From: Cellvibrio zantedeschiae
Lineage (GTDB): Bacteria > Pseudomonadota > Gammaproteobacteria > Pseudomonadales > Cellvibrionaceae
Assembly: GCF_014652535.1 (NCBI RefSeq)
Contig: NZ_BMYZ01000001.1
Location: 2,357,371 to 2,421,370 of the forward strand
DNA length: 64,000 nucleotides
Direction of reading: 5' to 3'
Position 1 is the first letter of the stretch. Each line of letters starts with the position of its first letter. Below the pieces are notes generated by a model that worked only from the letters and a program-made list of their open reading frames with translations, did not search any database and was not told where the DNA came from. Below, in pieces: positions 35,431 to 43,587 of this stretch. Position numbers and translations under genes: made by a program.

Positions 35431-36042
35431 ATGTCTAGCTACACAATCTTAACCGCTGCAATCGAATCTACCACCGTAGAAAAAAATAGCGACTTTATAA
35501 CTTTCCTTCACCCCATAAGTTCACGTGAAGAAGCCATGACGCATGTGGACTATTACCGAAAAAAATATCCCGATGCTAATCACGTATGCTGGGCTTACAT
35601 AATTGGCAATACTCGGCAGCCGCTAACACAAGCGTTTAGTGATGATGGCGAACCATCGGGTACTGCTGGTAAACCTATGTTGCATATTCTTACAGAGCGC
35701 GAAGTAGGAAATAGCCTGGCGGTGGTAGTGCGTTACTTTGGTGGAGTGAAGTTAGGTGCGGGTGGATTAATTCGTGCCTATTCTGGCGCTGTATCTTCGG
35801 CAGTGAATTGCGCGCAGTTGACTCTGGTTACACCGTGTATTGAAATTAAAATCAGCGTAGATTTTGCAAAGGAAGCAAAAATTCGTCACCTTGTTGAGCT
35901 GCATAAAGGGAAAATTTTAGCTACTGACTATGATCTTGACGTTGCCGTTACGCTAAGCCTGGCAGTAGCACAAGCAGAATCTTTTATTCAAGATGTGATT
36001 AATGAAACCGCAGGACACGCAATTGTTCATAAAACAAAATAA
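35431..36042 (+). CDS. yigZ: YigZ/IMPACT family protein
   Basis: A 203-aa cytoplasmic protein with the UPF0029/IMPACT N-terminal domain: HVCWAYIIG, FSDDGEPSGTAGKPMLHIL and YFGGVKLGAGGLIRAYSGA. The C-terminal DUF1949-like domain follows. Eukaryotic IMPACT proteins regulate GCN2; the bacterial role is linked to translation or RNA but is not defined. The gene is monocistronic, upstream of rsgA. Confidence 0.92.
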   Translation: MSSYTILTAAIESTTVEKNSDFITFLHPISSREEAMTHVDYYRKKYPDANHVCWAYIIGNTRQPLTQAFSDDGEPSGTAGKPMLHILTEREVGNSLAVVVRYFGGVKLGAGGLIRAYSGAVSSAVNCAQLTLVTPCIEIKISVDFAKEAKIRHLVELHKGKILATDYDLDVAVTLSLAVAQAESFIQDVINETAGHAIVHKTK

Positions 36043-36117
36043 TTGACTGAATAAAAAACTGATGACACACTAACAGCCGTTTAAGTACACACCATCTTTT
36101 AACCTTCCCCACCAAAT

Positions 36118-36171
36118 ACAGGAGTCTAAACCATGAAAACATTTGATATAGCACTCCTGTCGGCCGCTTAA
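36118..36171 (+). other. 12-codon ORF with its ribosome site in an inverted repeat
   Basis: ATG 36133 to TAA 36171 encodes MKTFDIALLSAA, with AGGAG nine bases upstream. That AGGAG is inside ACAGGAGT (36118-36125), whose perfect complement ACTCCTGT (36153-36160) lies inside the ORF, so the RNA could hide its own ribosome site. It may be a leader-peptide control region of rsgA (start 36312) or a gene remnant. Confidence 0.3.
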
Positions 36172-36311
36172 TTACCTGTCTGAATCTATTTTAACTTTTA
36201 GGTAAATTTATGGCCGCGTAATTGCGCGCCGACTTTCCATTCGTTTTCATTATCGCGTTTCACGCGATCTATTTGCTCGCGCCTGCGAGTTAACGAAACT
36301 GGATTGTTCAC

Positions 36312-37364
36312 ATGATCAATATCGATTTTGAATCCCTACGCCCTATTGGGCTTACACCTTATATTGCGCAACAATTATTAATGATGGAAAGCTGCGGGCA
36401 GAATGCAGTAGCTGCACGCGTGATTGAAATTCATCGCGATCGAATTGTTTTACATAATGGCAACATTGAATTCTATGCACGCATTTTGCCGAACGCTGAT
36501 GTGGAAAAACTCGCCGTTGGCGATTGGGTTATTGTGGAGCAACATCCAAACAATGAATTCTGGATTTGCGATCGCATGCAACCGGTAACCCAAATTACAC
36601 GCCGCACACAGGATGGTAACCGACAATTATTGGTAAGCAATGTAGATACGGCGATCCTGGTAATGGGGTTGGATAATGATTTTAATTTGCGGCGCATGGA
36701 ACGCTACCTTGCGATTGTTCAAGCCGCGCAAGTCACGCCAATTATTGTATTAACCAAGCAAGATATTGTTGTAGATGCTGAAGAAAAACTCGCGCAAATA
36801 ACGCAACGTTTACCGCCGCATTTAACAATTTATTCGGTGAATGCACTTGAACAAAAAACGTCAGGTGTTCTTGCGCCCTGGCTAAGTGCGGGGCAAACTT
36901 TGGTGCTATTGGGATCATCTGGCGCTGGTAAGTCCACCTTAACCAATGGTCTCACCAATAGCTTGCAGGAAACCGGTGCTGTGCGTGTGGGTGATAGCCG
37001 GGGGCGGCACACCACCAGATCGCGCTCGCTGCACTGTTGTACAAGCGGTGCCTGTATTATCGATACGCCGGGTTTGCGCAGCTGGAGCCCGGATGCCGAT
37101 GAAGATGCGTTGGATATTGCGTTTGATGATATTTCCAGCCTCGCGCTCAACTGTAAGTTTCGCAATTGCCAACACAATGATGAGCCCGGTTGTGCTGTGC
37201 GCGGTGCTATTGATGATGACCGTTTACACAATTACCAAAAATTATTGCGTGAAATAAAACGCAGCCAGCAAACTGCGCTTGAGCGAATCGAAGAGCGGGC
37301 AAAATGGAAAGTGCTGCACAAGGCCGCTGAAGTTCGCACCAGGGAAAAACGAAAGGAGTATTAA
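36312..37364 (+). CDS. rsgA: Ribosome small subunit-dependent GTPase RsgA
   Basis: 350 aa. N-terminal OB-fold (residues about 30-100), a circularly permuted GTPase with order G4 (LTKQD) before G1 (GSSGAGKST near 196) and G3 (DTPG), and a C-terminal zinc site CKFRNCQHNDEPGC. RsgA checks 30S maturation. The extended N-terminus (LRPIGLTPYIAQQL) is that of the second, YjeQ-like paralogue type found alongside the canonical one in several bacteria. Followed by a strong bidirectional terminator. Confidence 0.93.
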   Translation: MINIDFESLRPIGLTPYIAQQLLMMESCGQNAVAARVIEIHRDRIVLHNGNIEFYARILPNADVEKLAVGDWVIVEQHPNNEFWICDRMQPVTQITRRTQDGNRQLLVSNVDTAILVMGLDNDFNLRRMERYLAIVQAAQVTPIIVLTKQDIVVDAEEKLAQITQRLPPHLTIYSVNALEQKTSGVLAPWLSAGQTLVLLGSSGAGKSTLTNGLTNSLQETGAVRVGDSRGRHTTRSRSLHCCTSGACIIDTPGLRSWSPDADEDALDIAFDDISSLALNCKFRNCQHNDEPGCAVRGAIDDDRLHNYQKLLREIKRSQQTALERIEERAKWKVLHKAAEVRTREKRKEY

Positions 37365-37374
37365 ACATTCCAAT

Positions 37375-37404
37375 AAAAAAGCCGCATTCAGTTGCGGCTT
37401 TTTT
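37375..37404. terminator. Bidirectional terminator between rsgA and the ABC operon
   Basis: AAAAAAGCCGCA / TGCGGCTTTTTT, a 12-bp stem with a 6-base loop between two convergent transcripts. Confidence 0.93.
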
Positions 37405-37415
37405 ATTCACGAGTT

Positions 37416-38156
37416 TTAAATACCTAACTCTCGCAGAATATCTTCTTTAAGCGTTTGTGCTTCTGGCGTTGATAACTTGCGTGGATGAGTAAAAGGAACT
37501 TCAAACACGCGCTGAATTGTCGTTGGACGCGGCGATAAAACAACAATACGATCTGCCAGATGAATAGCCTCTTCTACATCATGAGTAATCAATAAAACGG
37601 TGTGGCGCTCTTCCTCCAAAATACGCAACAATTCGGTACGCATTTTTAAATTCATGAGGGCATCAAGCGCAGAAAAAGGTTCATCCATAAATAAAATTTC
37701 AGGCTTGACTACTAAGGCTCGCGCAATTTCAACACGCTTTAACATACCACCCGATAATTCATGTGGGTAATTTTTTTCAAATCCTTTTAAGCCCACCATA
37801 GCGGCATAGTGATCAGCCAACGCGGCTTTATCGCCATGCTCGTCGCCGTTTAAACCAAACATTAAATTTTGTTGTACGTTAAGCCAGGGGAAAACCGAAC
37901 CATGCTGTGAAATTACAATGCCGTTGGCGTTAGGACCTTTACGTACAACTCCATCGACTTCAATCTGGCCCTCATCTGGATGCTCGAAACCAGCAATAAT
38001 TTTCATAAGTGTGGATTTTCCGCAACCCGACGGACCCACGATTGCAACAAACTCGCCCTCACCAACAGTCAGGGTTATGCCATCAACAACAGCGCGAACT
38101 TCTTTACCAGAAGTGAAACTTTTCTTGATGTTTTTTATAAGAATCTTATCGACCAT
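37416..38156 (-). CDS. NitT/TauT-type ABC transporter ATP-binding protein
   Basis: A 246-aa ATPase with Walker A GPSGCGKST, Q-loop ISQHGSVFPW, signature LSGGMLKRVEIARAL and Walker B ILFMDEPFSALD. It is the last gene of a five-gene minus-strand operon and overlaps the permease gene by 11 bases. The family imports nitrate, sulfonates, taurine or similar small anions; the substrate here is unknown because the binding protein is not one of the known specific types. Confidence 0.9.
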   Translation of the reverse strand: MVDKILIKNIKKSFTSGKEVRAVVDGITLTVGEGEFVAIVGPSGCGKSTLMKIIAGFEHPDEGQIEVDGVVRKGPNANGIVISQHGSVFPWLNVQQNLMFGLNGDEHGDKAALADHYAAMVGLKGFEKNYPHELSGGMLKRVEIARALVVKPEILFMDEPFSALDALMNLKMRTELLRILEEERHTVLLITHDVEEAIHLADRIVVLSPRPTTIQRVFEVPFTHPRKLSTPEAQTLKEDILRELGI

Positions 38157-38904
38157 AACGCCACCTTACTGTTTTAAGCCCTTCCAAAAGTCGCATTAGG
38201 CCATCTAACAAAAGTCCAATAATGCCGATAATAATCATGCCCGCGATCACCAAATCGTAACGGTTACCTGCGTTGCGCGAATCCATAATTAAATAACCGA
38301 GACCAGAGCGCAGTGCAATCATTTCAGCAGCAACCACAACCAACCAGGCAACGCCGAGTGAGATGCGCATACCCACGATAATTTCCGGCAATACGGCGGG
38401 GATAATTACTTGTGTAAATAATTTATAGCGCGAAACACCGAAGTTTTCTGCAGCACGCAAATAGCGCTTCTCAATGGTATGAACACCCGCTGCTGTTTGC
38501 ACAATGAGTGGGAATACTGAAGCAATAAAAATTAAAAAGATGGGCGATGCATTACCAACACCAAACCATAAAATTGCCAGGGGTATCCACGCAATGGGCG
38601 AAATAGGACGCAAGACCTGGAAGATGGGGTTAAGCGTGGTGTAGGCAAATTCTATGCGACCCATCCACAATCCCAAGGGCAAGGCGATCAAAACCGCCAG
38701 TAAAAAACCGGCCCCTACCCGCATTAAGGACGAACTTATGTGTTCCCACAGAGAACCGTCAGCGGCTAGCTCTGCGGTTCCTAAAACAACTTGCATGGGC
38801 GTTGGGAAGATTGCACTTTTGGTTTGAATAACAACTATCCACCAGACTGCAATGAGTAGTGCGAAGACTACCAATGGCGGCAGAATTTTTTTAAGTTTTT
38901 TCAC
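38146..38904 (-). CDS. NitT/TauT-type ABC transporter permease
   Basis: A 252-aa inner-membrane permease with six helices, starting at GTG 38904 with AAGGTG upstream. The SsuC/TauC-type BPD_transp_1 loop AAENFGVSRYKLFTQVIIPAVLPEI (the EAA motif, here split by no more than usual spacing) is the ATPase contact. It lies 98 bases behind the cupredoxin gene in the same operon. Confidence 0.9.
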   Translation of the reverse strand: MKKLKKILPPLVVFALLIAVWWIVVIQTKSAIFPTPMQVVLGTAELAADGSLWEHISSSLMRVGAGFLLAVLIALPLGLWMGRIEFAYTTLNPIFQVLRPISPIAWIPLAILWFGVGNASPIFLIFIASVFPLIVQTAAGVHTIEKRYLRAAENFGVSRYKLFTQVIIPAVLPEIIVGMRISLGVAWLVVVAAEMIALRSGLGYLIMDSRNAGNRYDLVIAGMIIIGIIGLLLDGLMRLLEGLKTVRWRYGR

Positions 38905-39002
38905 AAGACACCTTGATCATACTGACTTTCATTTTAAAATTTTAACTTCGTTGCTTACCGGCTAGAATTTCGGATCTATCCAATCTAACTCCAACTATCC
39001 AC

Positions 39003-39437
39003 CTACCCACCTATCCAACGGGCCAGATTTTTTATTCGCCACTGCAAACGCGGCCACCCAACAGTCGGCTCAGGATCAACTACTACTGTCATTTGTCCGC
39101 TGACATGCGCGGTACACGCAAACTGGTATTCCGACGCTAATTCAAATGGAAGCTTAAAACTTTGGTTGGGCATAATTAAGGTTGGCCCAAACATTTGCGG
39201 TACCTTGTCCAGATTACGCAGTACCAGAATATCTCGCACCCCCAAGGTCAAATGGACTTGCTGCGGCAGGATTTCGTTTTTTTTACCCGCCATACGATTC
39301 GCCCAGGTTCCGTCAGGAATTTCGAAAACTTCTTCGCGGGAATTGTATTGTATGGGAATGAAAGCGATAAGGAGTACAGCATCCACCAGAACACTAAACA
39401 GAAGCAACGGCAACCAATAGCGACGCACAAAACTCAC
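39003..39437 (-). CDS. Membrane-anchored cupredoxin-like protein
   Basis: A 144-aa protein starting at GTG 39437, which overlaps the SCO stop by one base (TAGTG), with AAGGTGG as Shine-Dalgarno. An N-terminal helix anchors it; the rest is a cupredoxin sandwich ending in EYQFACTAHVSGQMTVVV, where the Cys, His and Met are in the positions of type-1 copper ligands. The first His ligand is less clear. Likely periplasmic and copper-binding (inference). It lies between a SCO protein and an ABC permease, which is unusual. Confidence 0.78.
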   Translation of the reverse strand: MSFVRRYWLPLLLFSVLVDAVLLIAFIPIQYNSREEVFEIPDGTWANRMAGKKNEILPQQVHLTLGVRDILVLRNLDKVPQMFGPTLIMPNQSFKLPFELASEYQFACTAHVSGQMTVVVDPEPTVGWPRLQWRIKNLARWIGG

Positions 39438-40045
39438 TACTTAACCACCTTGGTTTCATTTTTATCAGGTGTTTGAAGCAGTATTTTTATATCATGGACT
39501 ATGTCGTCTGGCTTTTTACCAAATGGAACAAGCGCACGTAGATAACCGGAAGGGTCAATTAAATAAATATAGGAGGAGTGATGCACTTGAGCCTCACCTT
39601 TTTTGCCCACTGCCTTGGCGGCAACTATACCGTATTCTTTTTGCACCGACTCTAACTGCGCTTCAGTTCCAGTAACACCAATAAAACTTGGGTCAAACAC
39701 TGCAAGATATTCTTTTAAACGAGCAGGTGTATCCTGTTGCGGGTCAACGGTCACATAAACCACCTGAACTTTATCGGCTAGATCGCCTAACTTTTTTCGC
39801 GCTTGTGCAAGGTTCGCCAGAGTGACCGGGCAAACTTCTGTACAATGGGTAAAACCAAAACCCAACACAACCAGTTTGCCGCGAGTTTGGCTGAGCTTGA
39901 GCTCGCCCCCCTGTGAACTTTGCAGTGTAAAGTCCGGCGCTAAACGTGGTGGATCAAACACGCCTGACTTCAGTGCCTGAGCTTGTACCTGCGCCATTAA
40001 GGTGAGCGATAGGAAGGAAATTAATAGCAAAAAAAGTCGTTTCAC
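39437..40045 (-). CDS. SCO1/SenC-family copper chaperone
   Basis: A 202-aa periplasmic protein: signal peptide ending near VQAQA, thioredoxin fold with copper ligands in THCTEVCP (CxxxC) near residue 67 and a His in QVHHSSYIYLIDPSG near 154. SCO proteins deliver copper to the CuA site of cytochrome oxidases or act as thiol-disulfide reductases. No oxidase genes are close; instead it is cotranscribed with a cupredoxin and an ABC importer. Confidence 0.92.
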   Translation of the reverse strand: MKRLFLLLISFLSLTLMAQVQAQALKSGVFDPPRLAPDFTLQSSQGGELKLSQTRGKLVVLGFGFTHCTEVCPVTLANLAQARKKLGDLADKVQVVYVTVDPQQDTPARLKEYLAVFDPSFIGVTGTEAQLESVQKEYGIVAAKAVGKKGEAQVHHSSYIYLIDPSGYLRALVPFGKKPDDIVHDIKILLQTPDKNETKVVK

Positions 40046-40075
40046 TGCTTACGCCCCTTAATATCAAATATTTTA

Positions 40076-41137
40076 TTAGACCAGCATAGGCGCAGGTTTG
40101 GCGGCTTTCGCAAAACGCTCTTCCATATAGGTTTCGTACGCAACCGGATGCTTGAGTGTGCCCGCCTCAATGGAAAGCTGCATAAGTTCTTCAAACTCGG
40201 TTCTGATCATGCGCAAGTCGCCGTATGTAACGCGATCTGTAGGTGTTTCCATTACAAACTTAAGAATGTTTGGATCTTGATTAAAAAACTCGCGCTTGGA
40301 AGCAATAGCGACAGCTTTATCACGGTTGACTTGTTGTTGATCCAGCCAATGACCCGCCCCCATTACATGGTTAACCAGGTCTTGAACCATGTCTGGACTT
40401 TCCTGAATTAATTCTTCACGTACGGTCAACACACAGCAAATGTAATTACGCCATTCATCGCGGGTCATGCGCAGGGGGCGAGCGTAACCGGCGCGCTGAG
40501 CAGCAGCGCCAAAAGGCTCACCAGTACAATAGGCATCCACAGCATTGGCGTAGAGCGCGGCGGGCATATCTGGTGGCGGCATCTCTACGATTTCAATATC
40601 TTTGGGAGTCATATTTTCTTGCGCAAGCATTTTGCGCAGGAACAAAAAATCCACCGCAAATCGGCTTGGGATAGCAATGCGCTTGCCCTTAAGCTCGCTA
40701 AAAGTTTGAAACGCAGAATCAGTGCGCACCATAATCACCGCACCTGAGCGGTGGCCGAGGGAAACAATCTTGAGCGGGACTTTCTTATCCGACAGATCCA
40801 TAACGAGTGGCGCCAGCATGTATGCAGCCTGGATTCGCCCGGTCATTAGGGATTCTTTAATCTCTGGCCAGCCGCTGTATTTGCTGTACTGGTAAGCAAA
40901 ACGACCATCGCCTGAACCCGCCAAATTAGATGCAGCCTTAGAGGTACAGGCCACGGGCAAGGTGAGATTACAGGTCACCGGCAAGCCACCAACCTGAAGT
41001 AATTTCGCTTGGCTCGATGGTGATTCTTTAGAGCAACCGGTCAAACTCATAAAGGGTAAGCTGGCCGCAGCTGCCGCGGCACCCATGACCAGTTGCCGAC
41101 GCGATAGAAAATCAATATTTGAAGTTTTGGTACTCAT
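40076..41137 (-). CDS. NrtA/SsuA-type substrate-binding lipoprotein with Tat signal
   Basis: A 353-aa protein, first gene of the minus-strand operon. The signal peptide carries SRRQLVMG (twin-arginine) and a lipobox SLTGC-S, so it is folded before export and lipid-anchored. The mature part is a type II periplasmic binding fold: GWPEIKESLMTGRIQAAYMLAPL, ELKGKRIAIPSRFAVDF and ALYANAVDAYCTGEPFGAAA, the marks of NrtA/CmpA-like proteins. Tat export of such a protein suggests a cofactor or metal bound in the cytoplasm, or is inherited from the family. Ligand unknown. Confidence 0.88.
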   Translation of the reverse strand: MSTKTSNIDFLSRRQLVMGAAAAAASLPFMSLTGCSKESPSSQAKLLQVGGLPVTCNLTLPVACTSKAASNLAGSGDGRFAYQYSKYSGWPEIKESLMTGRIQAAYMLAPLVMDLSDKKVPLKIVSLGHRSGAVIMVRTDSAFQTFSELKGKRIAIPSRFAVDFLFLRKMLAQENMTPKDIEIVEMPPPDMPAALYANAVDAYCTGEPFGAAAQRAGYARPLRMTRDEWRNYICCVLTVREELIQESPDMVQDLVNHVMGAGHWLDQQQVNRDKAVAIASKREFFNQDPNILKFVMETPTDRVTYGDLRMIRTEFEELMQLSIEAGTLKHPVAYETYMEERFAKAAKPAPMLV

Positions 41138-41420
41138 AAATAGACCAGTGCGAAGCCGAGTGTTCCAATCGTTTCATTTGAGCGATTCATCCGAGCAGTT
41201 CATCCGACAGATTGAAACAAAAAATTGGTGGCAAAATATAGTGTTGCTAAAAGTACCCCTTTCGTACAGAGAAGGAGCATCAAGTTTAACTATGGCGCTA
41301 AGGCTAGCATTATACAAGAAAGCGCGTTAGCCCCCTATAGGTTTGGAACCACCGAACAGTTAAGATAGCGCCCTGGCAAAACCCACCTCAATCGCTACAA
41401 CTCCTAACTCTGGATATCGC

Positions 41421-42662
41421 ATGGATTACTGTTCGCAACCCGAACTCCTGCCCGTTGCTGACGCTATAGCGCGAATAAGTGCAGCCATAACTCCAACCAA
41501 GGCCACTGAGACGGTAAGCCTACAAGCCGCGCTTGACCGGGTATTGGCCGAAGCGATCTATTCCGGTGTAAACATTCCCGGCCACGACAACTCCGCAATG
41601 GACGGTTATGCCTTCGCCCACGCAGATGCAAAGCTCAATCATCCGCTAAAACTGGTTGGCACCGCACTGGCAGGCCATCCCTTTTCAGGCGAAATTCGTG
41701 CAGGTGAATGCGTGCGCATTATGACAGGCGGTGTTGTCCCCGCCTCGGCCGATACCGTCATCATGCAAGAACAAGTTGTGTTAGTTGGCGATTCAATCCA
41801 ACTTACACGCGTGCCAGAGCCTGGCGAAAATATTCGCCGCGCGGGTGAAGATATAGCACGAGATTCACGGGTCCTTGAGCAAGGTAAACGCATAGGTCCA
41901 CTGGATATTGGCTTACTCGCATCCTTGGGCATAGCTCAGGTAAACGTTTTTTCGCGTATACGCGTAGCGGTTTTATCAACAGGCGATGAATTAAAACCAC
42001 TTGGTCAACCACTGCAAGCGGGTGAACTTTACGATAGCAATCGCCAAACATTATTAGCACTGCTAGCTCGCCTTAATATCACGATAATCGATTGTGGGTT
42101 GGTCGGTGACGATCCACAAAAAATTCACGCCGCGTTTGAATCTGCCATTGCCCAAGCGGATGTTGTGATTTCCAGTGGCGGTGTTTCTGTCGGCGACGCT
42201 GATTACACCAAAACCGTTTTGGAATCCCTCGGCCAAATAAATTTTTGGAAAGTTGCCATGAAGCCGGGCAAACCTTTTGCGTTTGGCTCGTTCAAAAAAA
42301 CTGATGCGTCTTGCTGGTTTTTCGGCTTACCCGGAAACCCGGTTTCTGCAGTGGTGACTTACCATCAGCTCGTGCTGCCTGCGCTGCGCCTTCTTGCAGG
42401 TGAATGTGTTGAGTCAGCCTTATCACTGAATGCGATAACGCAATCGAATTTAAAAAAACAACCGGGGCGAGCTGACTATCAGCGCGGCATTTTGCAATCC
42501 GTTGATGGCGAAAATATTGTCACCAGTACAGGCAACCAAAGCTCCGGAGTGTTGAGTTCTGTCGCGCGTGCCAACTCTTATATCGTGCTTGAGCAAGAGC
42601 GCGGTGCCGTTGCTAAAGGCAAAATGGTTACAGTCGTTCCCTTTGATAAATTCCTGCTTTAA
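41421..42662 (+). CDS. moeA: Molybdopterin molybdenumtransferase MoeA
   Basis: 413 aa, the usual MoeA length. N-terminal domain with PGHDNSAMDGYAF, the central MoCF domain with VLSTGDEL and SSGGVSVGDADYTK, then GLPGNPVSAVVTYH and a C-terminal beta barrel. MoeA inserts molybdate into adenylated molybdopterin. It is divergent from the ABC/SCO operon and 13 bases ahead of the E1-like gene. Confidence 0.94.
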   Translation: MDYCSQPELLPVADAIARISAAITPTKATETVSLQAALDRVLAEAIYSGVNIPGHDNSAMDGYAFAHADAKLNHPLKLVGTALAGHPFSGEIRAGECVRIMTGGVVPASADTVIMQEQVVLVGDSIQLTRVPEPGENIRRAGEDIARDSRVLEQGKRIGPLDIGLLASLGIAQVNVFSRIRVAVLSTGDELKPLGQPLQAGELYDSNRQTLLALLARLNITIIDCGLVGDDPQKIHAAFESAIAQADVVISSGGVSVGDADYTKTVLESLGQINFWKVAMKPGKPFAFGSFKKTDASCWFFGLPGNPVSAVVTYHQLVLPALRLLAGECVESALSLNAITQSNLKKQPGRADYQRGILQSVDGENIVTSTGNQSSGVLSSVARANSYIVLEQERGAVAKGKMVTVVPFDKFLL

Positions 42663-42675
42663 CGAATACTGCTAA

Positions 42676-43500
42676 ATGACTGACGAAACAAATTCTTTAT
42701 CTCCCGATTACCTGCAACGCTTTGGCGGCATTGGCCGGCTCTACGGGCAAGACGCATTAGTTGCGCTGCACAAAGCACATTTTGCCGTAATTGGTTTGGG
42801 TGGTGTTGGCACTTGGGCCGCGGAAGCTCTCGCGCGTTCCGGCGTGGGCGAGCTGACCTTAATTGAATTGGATGATGTGTGTGTAACCAATACCAATCGC
42901 CAATCACATGCACTTAAATCCAATATTGGCCGCTCAAAAAATCAGGTAATTAGCGACCGCTTAAAAGATATCAATCCGGAAATTATTATTCACTCAGTCG
43001 AAGATTTTATCGATCACGAAAACATGAAAACGCTGATTGGCAAACAGCACCATGTTGTGATTGATGCAATGGACGCTGCGCATATTAAGGCGCGCCTTGT
43101 TGCCTACTGTCTCGCCATTAAAGTACGTTTAATTACTGTGGGTTCATCAGGTGGCAAGCGCGATCCGCAACAAGTGAAAGTAACTGATTTGGGCCGAACT
43201 GAAAGCGACCCCATGTTGGTAAAAATTCGTACACAACTTTATCGCCACTTTAATTTCTCGCGCGACAAGAATCGCAAATTTCGCGTAGACGCTGTTTTTT
43301 CAACAGAACAAATGGTTTACCCAAAACCTGATGGCAGCGTTTGCATGGATAAACAATTTTTAGAGGCTGGCGTAAAACTGGATTGTGCTGGCGGCTTTGG
43401 CTCAAGCCTTATGGTCACCGGCACTTTTGGTTTTGTTGCAGCTACCAGAGCGATTGAGCGTTATTTGGAGCGCACGCTTAATTCCTCCTCACCAAATTAA
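42676..43500 (+). CDS. tcdA: tRNA threonylcarbamoyladenosine dehydratase TcdA
   Basis: A 274-aa E1-like ATP-dependent enzyme with the TcdA-specific RFGGIGRLYG near residue 15, nucleotide motif IGLGGVGTWAAEAL, NRQSHAL, and the C-terminal DCAGGFGSS region. It cyclises t6A37 in tRNAs to ct6A. The gene follows moeA closely (13 bases), so it could be confused with moeB, but the N-terminal signature and absence of CxxC zinc sites favour TcdA. In E. coli tcdA (csdL) is linked to csdE; a SufE/CsdE gene lies 2.9 kb away here. Confidence 0.92.
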   Translation: MTDETNSLSPDYLQRFGGIGRLYGQDALVALHKAHFAVIGLGGVGTWAAEALARSGVGELTLIELDDVCVTNTNRQSHALKSNIGRSKNQVISDRLKDINPEIIIHSVEDFIDHENMKTLIGKQHHVVIDAMDAAHIKARLVAYCLAIKVRLITVGSSGGKRDPQQVKVTDLGRTESDPMLVKIRTQLYRHFNFSRDKNRKFRVDAVFSTEQMVYPKPDGSVCMDKQFLEAGVKLDCAGGFGSSLMVTGTFGFVAATRAIERYLERTLNSSSPN

Positions 43501-43587
43501 CCTGTTCAAGTTAAGCGCAATGCTCAAATCGTGAACCAGCCCGCAGCCGATTAATATTAAGAGGGTTAATATAAACCATAAATAAGA

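Noticed and set aside
41138..41420. Molybdenum-cofactor riboswitch ahead of moeA
   Set aside because: No matching conserved pattern or convincing multi-stem fold could be seen in the leader.
42676..43500. MoeB, suggested by the neighbouring moeA
   Set aside because: The RFGGIGRLYG N-terminus and the lack of the CxxC zinc pairs of MoeB indicate TcdA.
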